NCBI GenBank assembly: GCA_051883415.1
Contig: JBJETR010000064.1
Location: 1-64,000, forward strand
From: HGM11368 sp051883415
Lineage (GTDB): Bacteria > Bacillota > Clostridia > Christensenellales > UBA3700
Length of the DNA: 64,000 nt
Reading direction: 5' to 3'
Below, in pieces: positions 7,843 to 15,328 of the stretch. Below the pieces are notes generated by a model. That model ran no database searches, was not told the DNA's origin, and saw nothing but the letters and a program-made list of their open reading frames with translations. Position 1 is the first letter of the stretch; each line of letters begins with the position of its first letter. The position numbers were made by a program, and so were the translations under genes.

Positions 7843-8475
7843 ATGCTTTCAAATGAAGCAAGGTCTCAACAGACGTTTTTACGCAATGAGTTTGATGCGT
7901 TCGGTAAGTGGAGTATTCCCATTATCCGTAAAGTAAAACTCGATTTAGCAAGTGTCAAATTGATTAGTTTTAGTGACATAAAAACTAACGATATTGACGA
8001 GAACAAACAAAAGGGAGTTCATTTTTATATAGATGACTACCGTATGGAGGGATTGTATTATAATCCTACAAAGTCTTTACATAGGTTAAGTCAATATAAA
8101 TTTTTGATTTCTCCTGACTACAGCCTATATAGAGATATGCCAATGGCAATACAATTATTTAATGTGTTTAGAAGTCGTTGGTGTGGTGCATATTGGCAAA
8201 GTCAAGGTTTGACAGTAATACCTAATGCAAGTTGGGGGGATACTAGCACTTTTGATTTCTGTTTCGACGGAATAGAAGAAGGCGCAATAGTCTCTGTCGG
8301 CACAATAGGTTGTAAACGTAGTAAGCTTGCATTTATGCGCGGTTATAATGAAATGTTAAAACGCATAAAGCCAAGTGCAATAATTTGTTTCGGCTCACCG
8401 TTTGCCGAAATGCAAGGGAATATTATCCCCGTTGACTATAACGCTTCAAGGAGGGTTAATCGCAATGGGAGGTAG
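7843..8475 (+). CDS. DUF4417 domain protein
   Basis: About 210 residues from the ATG at 7843; an ATG at 7825 is the alternative. It matches DUF4417 as I know it: FLRNEFDAFGKWSIPII, VHFYIDDYRMEGL, the PDYSLYRDMPMAIQLFNV segment, RSRWCGAYWQSQG, DFCFDGIEEG and GYNEMLKRIKPSAIICFG. The family occurs widely in phages, plasmids and integrative elements of Firmicutes and has no proven function. The conserved Asp/Glu/Trp residues suggest an enzyme. Its last 11 bases overlap the next gene, so they form one transcript. Confidence 0.8.
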   Translation: MLSNEARSQQTFLRNEFDAFGKWSIPIIRKVKLDLASVKLISFSDIKTNDIDENKQKGVHFYIDDYRMEGLYYNPTKSLHRLSQYKFLISPDYSLYRDMPMAIQLFNVFRSRWCGAYWQSQGLTVIPNASWGDTSTFDFCFDGIEEGAIVSVGTIGCKRSKLAFMRGYNEMLKRIKPSAIICFGSPFAEMQGNIIPVDYNASRRVNRNGR

Positions 8476-8845
8476 AGGAACTTATGCAGTTGGAAACAAT
8501 GTTGGCTATACTTATCAAACGGTGGGTAAAATTGAGGGCGTAAAAGTTTTAGAACCTATGAATAGTAAAAGAAGTATTAATATGCCCCCAGAAGCACATT
8601 CTTCTGATAGTTATATTATTTTGGATAAAGGTGGAGTTTTTCATCAATATACAGAATATAATAAAGACCATTTACCTGTATTTGAGATAGGGTATCATTT
8701 TGAAAAGGGTATGTCAAAACAAGGTGAACATGTTTTTCACGTTCACGAATATTCTGCACCGGGTATTGATAATCGTCAACCTGCTAGAAATATAACCCCG
8801 CAAGAATATGAAAAATACAAGAAGTTTTTTAAGGGAGTAAAATAA
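8465..8845 (+). CDS. Small MGGRG-type protein, often paired with DUF4417
   Basis: A 126-residue protein starting MGGRGTYAVGNNVGYTYQTV, with a conserved-looking core around EAHSSDSYIILDKGG, YNKDHLPVFEIGYH and HVFHVHEY. The start follows AAGGAGG and overlaps the end of the DUF4417 gene. From memory, similar domains occur alone next to DUF4417 genes and at the ends of phage head-morphogenesis proteins. The His-rich HVFHVHEY stretch could bind metal or form an active site. A toxin role is possible given the two small genes that follow but is not shown. Confidence 0.6.
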   Translation: MGGRGTYAVGNNVGYTYQTVGKIEGVKVLEPMNSKRSINMPPEAHSSDSYIILDKGGVFHQYTEYNKDHLPVFEIGYHFEKGMSKQGEHVFHVHEYSAPGIDNRQPARNITPQEYEKYKKFFKGVK

Positions 8846-8846
8846 G

Positions 8847-9128
8847 ATGTTAGGAAACGACTTAAATGAGTTTATAGATGATATGTATCACAACCCAGAA
8901 AAAGAGATTACCTATTGTGGGAAAAAGTATATGGTTACAGGTTATGTTGACGAAACGTGTGAGTTATATACATTAGAAGTTTACACCATTGAAAAAGACT
9001 GTAAAGAGTTATTCAAACATACGTCCAAAGCGAGATATGAATGTGTTGAAGCCTTTGAGAAAGCCAAAATTTTTGATGGAAAGACGATATATGAGGCTGA
9101 AAAGGATATAGAAGTGCTATTCGGATGA
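8847..9128 (+). CDS. Small acidic protein of unknown function (immunity-like position)
   Basis: A 93-residue acidic protein that I do not recognise. It begins MLGNDLNEFIDDMY, has a middle of short beta strands (KEITYCGKKYMVTGYV, CELYTLEVYTIE) and ends with a helical segment (ECVEAFEKAKIF...EKDIEVLFG). It starts two nt after the MGGRG gene behind AAGGGAG. Its size, acidity and place after a possible effector recall immunity proteins. The organisation is like that of the next, frameshifted gene, suggesting a small paralogous family. Confidence 0.55.
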   Translation: MLGNDLNEFIDDMYHNPEKEITYCGKKYMVTGYVDETCELYTLEVYTIEKDCKELFKHTSKARYECVEAFEKAKIFDGKTIYEAEKDIEVLFG

Positions 9129-9159
9129 TGAAAAATAGCAAATACTTTGGAGGTAAGAA

Positions 9160-9437
9160 ATGAATATTGTTGAGTACAATGATTTGGTTGACAAATTGTA
9201 TAGGGGGGCATGACTTTATTTTTTTCGTATAAAGAACGACAATATTTTTTAGAGAGAGAAGATAAATGTCATATTTTGTATAAAGTATCAAGCGATATGA
9301 CAGAAGCGAAACTTATAGAAAAAATTGAGGGCGAAGATTTGATTGTAAGGGTAAATAATTTTTTGAATAGCGTGTTGTTAGATAAAAAATCCTTCAATCA
9401 ATTATATTCTAACATAGATATTATTGATATCGAATAA
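9160..9437 (+). pseudogene. Small protein gene interrupted by a -1 shift at a G6 run
   Basis: GGAGG six bases before ATG 9160 marks the translation start, but that frame (MNIVEYNDLVDKLYRGA) stops at 9213. A second ORF begins at 9210 and continues FSYKERQYFLERED... to 9437. A -1 shift at the GGGGGG run (9203-9208) joins them into one protein of about 92 residues, similar in length and order to the preceding gene (Y/F-x-D-x-x-D-x-x-Y start, then short strands, then helix). It may be programmed slippage, a lost G, or a sequencing error in a homopolymer. Confidence 0.55.
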
Positions 9438-9481
9438 TTATAGTTGTAAATGGAATATAAAGTTATAAATGCCGTGATAGT

Positions 9482-9513
9482 AAAAAGGAATTGCGAATTG
9501 CAATTCCTTTTTT
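9482..9513. terminator. Bidirectional terminator between the island and leuB
   Basis: AAAAAGGAATTGC, loop GAATT, GCAATTCCTTTTTT. The 13-bp stem has runs of A and T on both sides and serves the convergent genes. Confidence 0.85.
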
Positions 9514-9542
9514 GATGTTAGGATTGGTAAGTATCGAAGAAA

Positions 9543-10607
9543 TCAAATATTCTTGATGATTACTTCCGTAATCTCTCTGGTGCCGAGGACAGGCAAGCCT
9601 TCTTCTTGTAGGTCTGCCGTTCTTGCGCCGTCGTTGAGAGTCTTTTCTACGGCTTTTTCGATGGCTTCACCCTCTTGTTGGAGGTCAAAAGAGTAGCGTA
9701 GCATCATTGCCGCCGAAAGGATGGTGGCGATTGGGTTGGCAATATTCTTGCCTGCAATGGTAGGTGCGGAGCCGTGTATTGGCTCGTAGAGACCTCTGGT
9801 GGTGTCACCGAGACTTGCCGAAGGAAGTATGCCGATAGAGCCTACGCATTGGGAGGCAAGGTCGGAGAGAATGTCGCCGAAGAGGTTGCCCGTGACGATG
9901 ACGTCGAATTGGCTTGGCTCTCTGACGAGTTGCATTGCCATATTGTCCACGAGTACGTCCTCGAGAGTCACGTCAGGGTAGTCCTCGTGAATGTCGTGGA
10001 TAATCTTTCTCCATATTCCCGAGGTGGAGAGCACGTTGGCTTTGTCAACGCTGGACACTTTGCCACGGCGTTTTTGAGCAAGTTCGAAGGCAATTCTGCC
10101 TATTCTCTCTACTTCCATTTCGCTATAAGCCATTACGTCGTAGCCCTCTCTGCCGAGCTTGCCGTTGCGAATGCCCTTTTCGCCAAAGTAGATGCCACCG
10201 ATGAGCTCTCTGACTACGAGCAGGTCGATGTCCTTAGGATTTTTGAGAGGGCAGACCTTGGAGAGTGCAGGGAACATTTTGGCAGGTCTTAGGTTGGCGT
10301 ACAAGCCCATTGCTTTTCTTACGCCGAGGAGCGCACGCTCCGGTCTTAACTCGTATGGCAACGAGTCGTATTGAGGACCGCCCACTGCGCCTAGCAAAAC
10401 GCTGTCGCTGTTGAGGCAGATATCCAAGCTCTCCTTAGGGAGTGGCTCGCCGTATTTGTCGTAAGCGCAACCGCCGCAAATGCTTGGCGTAAAGTTGAAG
10501 GTATGATTGTAGCGTTCTCCTATTTTGGTGAGAACAGCCATTGCCGAATCGGTCACTTCAGGTCCGATTCCGTCTCCTTGAATAACGGCAATATTGAATG
10601 TTGACAT
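9543..10607 (-). CDS. leuB: 3-isopropylmalate dehydrogenase
   Basis: A 354-residue enzyme that oxidises and decarboxylates 3-isopropylmalate to 2-oxoisocaproate with NAD, the third step of leucine synthesis. Visible motifs are IAVIQGDGIGPEV, LLGAVGGPQYD, RPERALLGVRKAMGLYANLRP, the Mg-binding DNMAMQLV and GNLFGDILSDLAS, and the nucleotide-binding EPIHGSAP. The start is the ATG in MSTFNIAV, preceded by AAAGGAGC; the longer ORF form would run back into leuD. It lies 14 nt after leuD. Confidence 0.96.
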   Translation of the reverse strand: MSTFNIAVIQGDGIGPEVTDSAMAVLTKIGERYNHTFNFTPSICGGCAYDKYGEPLPKESLDICLNSDSVLLGAVGGPQYDSLPYELRPERALLGVRKAMGLYANLRPAKMFPALSKVCPLKNPKDIDLLVVRELIGGIYFGEKGIRNGKLGREGYDVMAYSEMEVERIGRIAFELAQKRRGKVSSVDKANVLSTSGIWRKIIHDIHEDYPDVTLEDVLVDNMAMQLVREPSQFDVIVTGNLFGDILSDLASQCVGSIGILPSASLGDTTRGLYEPIHGSAPTIAGKNIANPIATILSAAMMLRYSFDLQQEGEAIEKAVEKTLNDGARTADLQEEGLPVLGTREITEVIIKNI

Positions 10608-10621
10608 AGGTATTGCTCCTT

Positions 10622-11110
10622 TTATAGTTTGTTTTGTTTGATAGTGTTGATGAGCCCACCGCATTCGATAATGTTTTGGATAAATTTAGGGAATGCTTGT
10701 CCTTGGTAGGTTTTGCCCGTGGTGAGGTTGGTGATGACGCCCGTGTCGACGTTGACGCTCACTTCGTCGCCGTCTTTGATACCGTCAACCGCCTCGGGAC
10801 ACTCTATGATATATAGTCCGATGTTGATTGCGTTGCGGTAGAATATACGCGCGAACGACTTGGCAATGACGATAGATACGCCACAGCCCTTGATTGCGAT
10901 AGGGGCATGCTCTCTCGAGGAGCCACAGCCGAAGTTTCTACCCGCAACCATGATATCGCCTTGCTTTACTTGTCCGTAAAACTCGGGATTGGTGTATTCC
11001 ATACAATGCTTGGCAAGCTCTTTGGCATCGTGAGTGTTGAGGTAGGTGGCAGGGATAATTACGTCGGTGTCGATATCGTCGCCAAATTTAAAAACTTTTC
11101 CTTGTATCAT
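10622..11110 (-). CDS. leuD: 3-isopropylmalate dehydratase small subunit
   Basis: A 162-residue subunit that forms isopropylmalate isomerase with LeuC. Features are GDDIDTDVIIPATYLN at the start, the swivel-domain GRNFGCGSSREHAP and KSFARIFYRNAINIG. The ATG at 11110 has GGAGG seven bases upstream; a TTG two codons earlier is too close to that site. It follows leuC by two nt and precedes leuB by 14 nt, so leuCDB are translationally linked. Confidence 0.96.
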   Translation of the reverse strand: MIQGKVFKFGDDIDTDVIIPATYLNTHDAKELAKHCMEYTNPEFYGQVKQGDIMVAGRNFGCGSSREHAPIAIKGCGVSIVIAKSFARIFYRNAINIGLYIIECPEAVDGIKDGDEVSVNVDTGVITNLTTGKTYQGQAFPKFIQNIIECGGLINTIKQNKL

Positions 11111-11112
11111 AA

Positions 11113-12396
11113 TCAATCCTCCAATTGTTGTGCGCTAGTAAGTTTGCCCGCAATTGCGCTTGCCATAGCCGTGGCAGGCGAAGCAAGGTAGATATAACTG
11201 TCCTTGGCACCCATTCTACCTATAAAGTTGCGGTTGGTGGTGGTTACGGCTACCTCGCCGCTAGCAAGTATGCCCATGTGCCCGCCAAGGCATGGTCCGC
11301 ACGTAGGGGTGGACACGATTGCCCCGCCTTGGATAAAGGTCTCGATATAGCCTGCCTTGAGAGCTTGGAGATATATCTTGTTGGTGCCCGGGATAATTAT
11401 AGTCCTTACGCCCTTGGCTACCTTACGTCCTTTGAGCACTTCAGCCGCCGACTTGAGGTCGCTGAGTCTGCCGTTGGTGCAAGAACCGATGATAACTTGG
11501 TCAACCTTGATTGTTTCCGCTACGTCCTCGACGAACTTGGTGTTGGAAGGTAGATGAGGGAAGCTGACGATAGGCTTGATAGCCGACAAATCAACGTCGA
11601 TAACCTTCTCGTAAGCCTCGTCGTCGCCGCAAGAGAGAGCGTCAAAGGTGGCGTTGCAACTCTCCTTAGTGTAGGCGTTGGTCTTGTCGTCTATCGGGAA
11701 GATACCGTTCTTAGCGCCGCACTCGATAGCCATGTTGCATATAGTAAATCTATCGTCCATGCTCATATAGTCGACGCCTTCGCCGTCAAACTCGATAGAG
11801 CGATAGAGAGCTCCGTCCACGCCGATAAGCCCTATTATGTAAAGAATGACGTCCTTGCCCGATATATATGGGCTAGGCTTGCCCTTGAGGTTGAATTTGA
11901 TTGCGCTCGGTACTTTGAGCCATACCTTGCCGCTCATCATAATTGCGGCTATGTCGGTGCTTCCTACGCCCGTAGAAAACGCACCCAACGCACCGTAAGT
12001 GCAAGTGTGACTGTCGGCTCCGATAATCACGTTCCAAGGCTTAGCGATACCTTTTTCGGGGAGGAGAGCGTGCTCGATACCCATTTCGCCTACGTCAAAG
12101 AAGTTTTTGACGCCGTGTTGCTTAGAAAATTCTCTGACAGTCTTGCAAAGCTCCGCCGTCTTGATATCTCTGTTAGGGGTAAAGTGGTCCATAACGAAGG
12201 TCACGCAATCGGCGTTGCAAAGACTGCAACCGCTTTTGTTGAATACGTCTACCGCAACGGGGGCGGTTACGTCGTTGGAGAGAGCAGTGTCAACGTCTAC
12301 GAGTATGAGCGAGCCTGCTTTGAGCTGCTGCTCCGCTTGGCTGTTATCTAGCCCTAATTTGCGGGCAAGAATTTGCTGCGTCATTGTAAGTTTCAT
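11113..12396 (-). CDS. leuC: 3-isopropylmalate dehydratase large subunit
   Basis: A 427-residue aconitase-family protein of the shorter bacterial/archaeal LeuC type. It binds a [4Fe-4S] cluster through Cys in VIIGSCTNGR and the pair in PTCGPCLGGHMG, and has the VIIGADSHTCTYGALG active-site segment. With LeuD it converts 2- to 3-isopropylmalate. It lies only 24 nt after a gene for an exported SH3b protein, with no evident promoter in the gap, so transcription of leuCDB may come through that gene. No leucine T-box or leader peptide is visible. Confidence 0.96.
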   Translation of the reverse strand: MKLTMTQQILARKLGLDNSQAEQQLKAGSLILVDVDTALSNDVTAPVAVDVFNKSGCSLCNADCVTFVMDHFTPNRDIKTAELCKTVREFSKQHGVKNFFDVGEMGIEHALLPEKGIAKPWNVIIGADSHTCTYGALGAFSTGVGSTDIAAIMMSGKVWLKVPSAIKFNLKGKPSPYISGKDVILYIIGLIGVDGALYRSIEFDGEGVDYMSMDDRFTICNMAIECGAKNGIFPIDDKTNAYTKESCNATFDALSCGDDEAYEKVIDVDLSAIKPIVSFPHLPSNTKFVEDVAETIKVDQVIIGSCTNGRLSDLKSAAEVLKGRKVAKGVRTIIIPGTNKIYLQALKAGYIETFIQGGAIVSTPTCGPCLGGHMGILASGEVAVTTTNRNFIGRMGAKDSYIYLASPATAMASAIAGKLTSAQQLED

Positions 12397-12420
12397 ATTT
12401 TATCCTACCTAATTTGTTGT

Positions 12421-14151
12421 TTAGTATTTGTTTTGTCGCTTTTTGATGAGTACTATAGCTAGTATCGTAGCAGTTGCCACAACAACCAAAGATACCGCTA
12501 CAATGATGAATATTTGCACGTTGGTCAAGCCGTCGATTTGGATATTGGCAGTGTAGACGTAGCCTACCTTGTCGCCGTATTGCACTGCCGTCCACGTAGA
12601 TGTCGGATCGTAAGTCTGCAATAGTAAAACGCTTTTGCCGTCCACGAGCTCTACGACTTTTGGACTTTGGGCGTCGGGTAAAGAATAAATCGTCACCACG
12701 TCACCGAACTTGTCGGCTTTGATTTTGACGCTCTTCTTGACGGCGGGTGCGCTGAGAGAAGTGTAAGGCGCTATGTCGGTGGCTTTGACGTAGCCTGTGA
12801 CGAGAGTGCCGTCTTGCATGTAGTTGACTGTGTACCAGCCCCACAAGTCTTGACCACCACCTACCGACAAACAGTTGACTACCGCTAAGCGGTCGGTAAT
12901 TGCCTTGCGGGTGAGAATATCCGCCGTGTCGTAAGGCAATGCGTATATCGGCGTATTGGGGTGCAATACGCTGACGTGCGAGCCGAACTCGGTAGCCGTC
13001 TTAGACTCGGTAATCGTCAAAGTAGCACTCTTGGCAACGTAGCCAAAGCAGACGTAAGGCTCGCTGTTGGATGAATCTTGTTTTACGATGCCGTCGGTCA
13101 CGTAATAGTATCCGTCCTTTTCGCTAAGTATTAGGAACTTGTCGCCTATCGAAAAATCTCTGACGGGGATGAGAGTGCGAGGCGAAACGTAAGCCGTAAT
13201 AGGCTCGCCTGCTATGGCAACCTTGACGATATCGGCAGCGGTCGGGTGAGAGTATATGGTGTTGTCAAAGCTATTGACGTAGTTGAGTTGGTCGCCGACT
13301 ATGACGTATTGTTTAATCGAAGCGTCTGCGGAGCAACCTACGAATAGATTGTCTTTGCCGCCCTGCCCCACGTATGCTATCTTGCCATCTTTGTCGGGAG
13401 TGTCGCCGAGTTGGGTAAAGGTACCGTCAGTGACGTCGTATTTGACAATCTTGGTGTCGGTGTTGAGATAGAGATTATCGCCGTGGCTATCTACCGAATT
13501 GAAGAGATAATCACTTACAATCGGCGTTGGAAGGGCGGAAATAACGCCGCGGTTGAACATGTACGCTTTTTGTTGCTTTAGCCCAATAATAGATATGTCG
13601 TTAATTACGGCAAACGTATCAAAATCGAACAAAGCGGAAGTATTGGTGGAGAATAACTCTACGACGGAAGCACCTGCGAAATTGTACTTGAAGATGAAAT
13701 TGCTCGTCATGATATATAATAAATTTTCGCAAGAATATATATTTTCTATTTTTGAACCGGATAGTTGACTTTGTAAATCAGGCATTTTGTCGTCAAAAGC
13801 GGTGCTTTTGGATAGCACTCCTCCCGAAAGGCTGTATCCCGCAAGATTGCCGTCGGTGGTGAGCACGGCAATATATCCGCCCACTATCGTCACCTGTTTT
13901 GCCGTAGCTGAAAGTGGGGTAGCACAAGTGTACACGACGTCGTTTTGGGCAACGGATAGAGTAGTACCCGAAGTGTATGCCAAGAGGTTGCCGTCGGTGT
14001 CAAATGCCGAGTCGGAAGTAAGCTCTATCTTGACGTTCCTATTTTCGGCTAAAGCAAAGTCGGCAAAGCAAATTATGCCTGCCAAAATTACGCACAAAAG
14101 CACTGCTATCGCAGTAGTAAATAACGTCAAAAACTTGAAATTCCTACTCAT
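12421..14151 (-). CDS. Exported SH3b protein with C-terminal membrane anchor
   Basis: A 576-residue protein with an N-terminal signal/anchor segment (residues about 8-35), a region of short repeated strands resembling a beta-propeller (about 40-330), two or more SH3b-like segments (WGWYTVNYMQDG...GYVKATDIAP, and STWTAVQYGDKVGYVYTANI), then a membrane helix and the tail KKRQNKY. It should sit on the outer membrane face with its domains in the wall. SH3b domains usually bind peptidoglycan. Substrate and role are unknown. Its mRNA appears leaderless. It stands first in a possible transcript with leuCDB, which is a strange partner. Confidence 0.7.
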   Translation of the reverse strand: MSRNFKFLTLFTTAIAVLLCVILAGIICFADFALAENRNVKIELTSDSAFDTDGNLLAYTSGTTLSVAQNDVVYTCATPLSATAKQVTIVGGYIAVLTTDGNLAGYSLSGGVLSKSTAFDDKMPDLQSQLSGSKIENIYSCENLLYIMTSNFIFKYNFAGASVVELFSTNTSALFDFDTFAVINDISIIGLKQQKAYMFNRGVISALPTPIVSDYLFNSVDSHGDNLYLNTDTKIVKYDVTDGTFTQLGDTPDKDGKIAYVGQGGKDNLFVGCSADASIKQYVIVGDQLNYVNSFDNTIYSHPTAADIVKVAIAGEPITAYVSPRTLIPVRDFSIGDKFLILSEKDGYYYVTDGIVKQDSSNSEPYVCFGYVAKSATLTITESKTATEFGSHVSVLHPNTPIYALPYDTADILTRKAITDRLAVVNCLSVGGGQDLWGWYTVNYMQDGTLVTGYVKATDIAPYTSLSAPAVKKSVKIKADKFGDVVTIYSLPDAQSPKVVELVDGKSVLLLQTYDPTSTWTAVQYGDKVGYVYTANIQIDGLTNVQIFIIVAVSLVVVATATILAIVLIKKRQNKY

Positions 14152-14158
14152 AGCACAA

Positions 14159-14187
14159 ATTATATCATACTATTGAAGAAAATACAA
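14159..14187 (-). promoter_or_regulatory. Promoter giving a leaderless SH3b-protein mRNA
   Basis: Minus strand TTGTAT (14187-14182), 17-bp spacer, TGaTATAAT with the hexamer at 14164-14159. Seven bases later comes the ATG at 14151. Confidence 0.72.
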
Positions 14188-14205
14188 TTTATAATAAAAA
14201 GTAGA

Positions 14206-14234
14206 TTGATAAATTTTTGGAAATATGATAGAAT
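14206..14234 (+). promoter_or_regulatory. Promoter giving a leaderless alpha-CTD/WG-protein mRNA
   Basis: TTGATA (14206-14211), 17-bp spacer, TGaTAGAAT with the hexamer at 14229-14234, then the ATG at 14242 after seven bases. The promoter lies inside the longest possible ORF, which shows that the upstream in-frame ATG at 14173 is not the start. Confidence 0.75.
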
Positions 14235-14241
14235 ATGCAAT

Positions 14242-15165
14242 ATGAGAAAGTTCTACAAAAACAAAAAAATCAATAAAAACAACTCCGCAGTGGTCGACGA
14301 CTATCAACCAAAGGGTAGCGCAGAGGCTCTTGGCAAGAGCATAGACGAGCTTGGTCTGAGCGAAAATACACTCGGCGCTTTGAAAAAGGGCGGAATTGCG
14401 TGCGTGAAAGATATCGCTATTAGAAGAATGCGCGATATGTATCGCATTCAAAATATAGGCAAAAAACAGTGCATGGAAATTCTTAGCAAAATCAAACCTT
14501 TGGGCGTAAATTATAGAGAGGATGACCAGGATAGCAAGGGTGAAGCAGCAAAGAATAACTCCAATCAACCAAGAGGCAACGTCCAAGAGAGGGGCGAACA
14601 AGCCAAAAACGGCAATCAAGCAAGAGCCAACGCCAATAAAAAGCTCAGCAAAGCAATGGAGAGCAACAAGGCTCTCAACGACAGCATATCCAAGATGTAT
14701 GCGGGTATGACTATCAACGAGATACTTATGGGCAAACGCACTCGTCCCGTTTCCCAGCCACCCGTCAAGCAACAGCTTACACCCGACAGTATTGTCAAAT
14801 TTTGTCGTAAGGGCAAGTGGGGATATAAGGATTGGAAGGGCAACGTGCTCATTCAACCTACTTTCGACGAGGCTTTTCAGTTTAGCGAAGGCTTGGCTTG
14901 CGTAGAAAAGAACGAAAAGCTAGGGTATATCAACGCCCAAGGCGAATGGGTAATAGAGTGCCAATACGACTGCGCAACGAGCTTTAGCGAGGGTTTGGCA
15001 AGCGTCACCTTAGGCGAGAAGAGCGGATATATCGACGCTCAAGGCGAATGGGTTATCAAGCCTATATACGACATAGCAACGCCTTTTGCAGGCGGCAAAG
15101 CTATAGTCATGCAAAACAGTAGGTGGGGCGTGTTGAGTAAGGACGGCGACGTCTTCTGGAGATAG
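14242..15165 (+). CDS. Alpha-CTD-like helix-hairpin-helix domain fused to WG repeats
   Basis: A 307-residue protein with two unlike halves. Residues about 30-85 (SIDELGLSENTLGALKKGGI, then VKDIAIRRM and IGKKQCMEILSKI) resemble the C-terminal domain of the RNA polymerase alpha subunit, which binds UP-element DNA and activators. A charged, low-complexity linker follows (90-185). Residues about 190-300 hold three or more WG repeats (KWGYKDWKGNVLIQPTFDEA, KLGYINAQGEWVIECQYD, KSGYIDAQGEWVIKPIYD). No signal peptide is present, so it is probably cytoplasmic. WG repeats are thought to bind proteins. The fusion suggests a polymerase- or DNA-associated adaptor, but function is unknown. Confidence 0.75.
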   Translation: MRKFYKNKKINKNNSAVVDDYQPKGSAEALGKSIDELGLSENTLGALKKGGIACVKDIAIRRMRDMYRIQNIGKKQCMEILSKIKPLGVNYREDDQDSKGEAAKNNSNQPRGNVQERGEQAKNGNQARANANKKLSKAMESNKALNDSISKMYAGMTINEILMGKRTRPVSQPPVKQQLTPDSIVKFCRKGKWGYKDWKGNVLIQPTFDEAFQFSEGLACVEKNEKLGYINAQGEWVIECQYDCATSFSEGLASVTLGEKSGYIDAQGEWVIKPIYDIATPFAGGKAIVMQNSRWGVLSKDGDVFWR

Positions 15166-15237
15166 TAACCAAGCCGAGAGTTTGGGAATATATTGTAGAG
15201 CAAGGCGATGCCTTTGCCATATTATTCTCCGCATATT

Positions 15238-15262
15238 AAGGAAGTCGAAAGGCTTCCTTTTT
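15238..15262 (+). terminator. Terminator after the alpha-CTD/WG gene
   Basis: AAGGAAG, loop TCGAAAGG, CTTCCTT followed by TTT. It sits about 70 nt past the stop codon. Confidence 0.7.
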
Positions 15263-15297
15263 GGATGTCAAAGTAGAAGAAAAGACAATTAAATACG

Positions 15298-15328
15298 CAA
15301 AAAAGTCGATACGTGTCACGATTTTTGC
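15298..15328. repeat. Copy of the dispersed AAAAAGTCGATACG element
   Basis: CAAAAAAGTCGATACGTGTC followed by ACGATTTTTG overlaps the last codons and stop of gpr. It matches elements at 21674, 53081 and 56030. On the minus strand it ends in a T-run, so it may serve as the gpr terminator. Confidence 0.6.

Noticed and set aside
9774..10292. Plus-strand ORF opposite leuB and similar ORFs opposite leuC and leuD
   Set aside because: They lie antisense to well-conserved genes, lack ribosome sites and show no recognisable domain.
14173..14241. N-terminal extension of the alpha-CTD/WG protein
   Set aside because: The extension contains the whole promoter; the -10 ends seven bases before ATG 14242.
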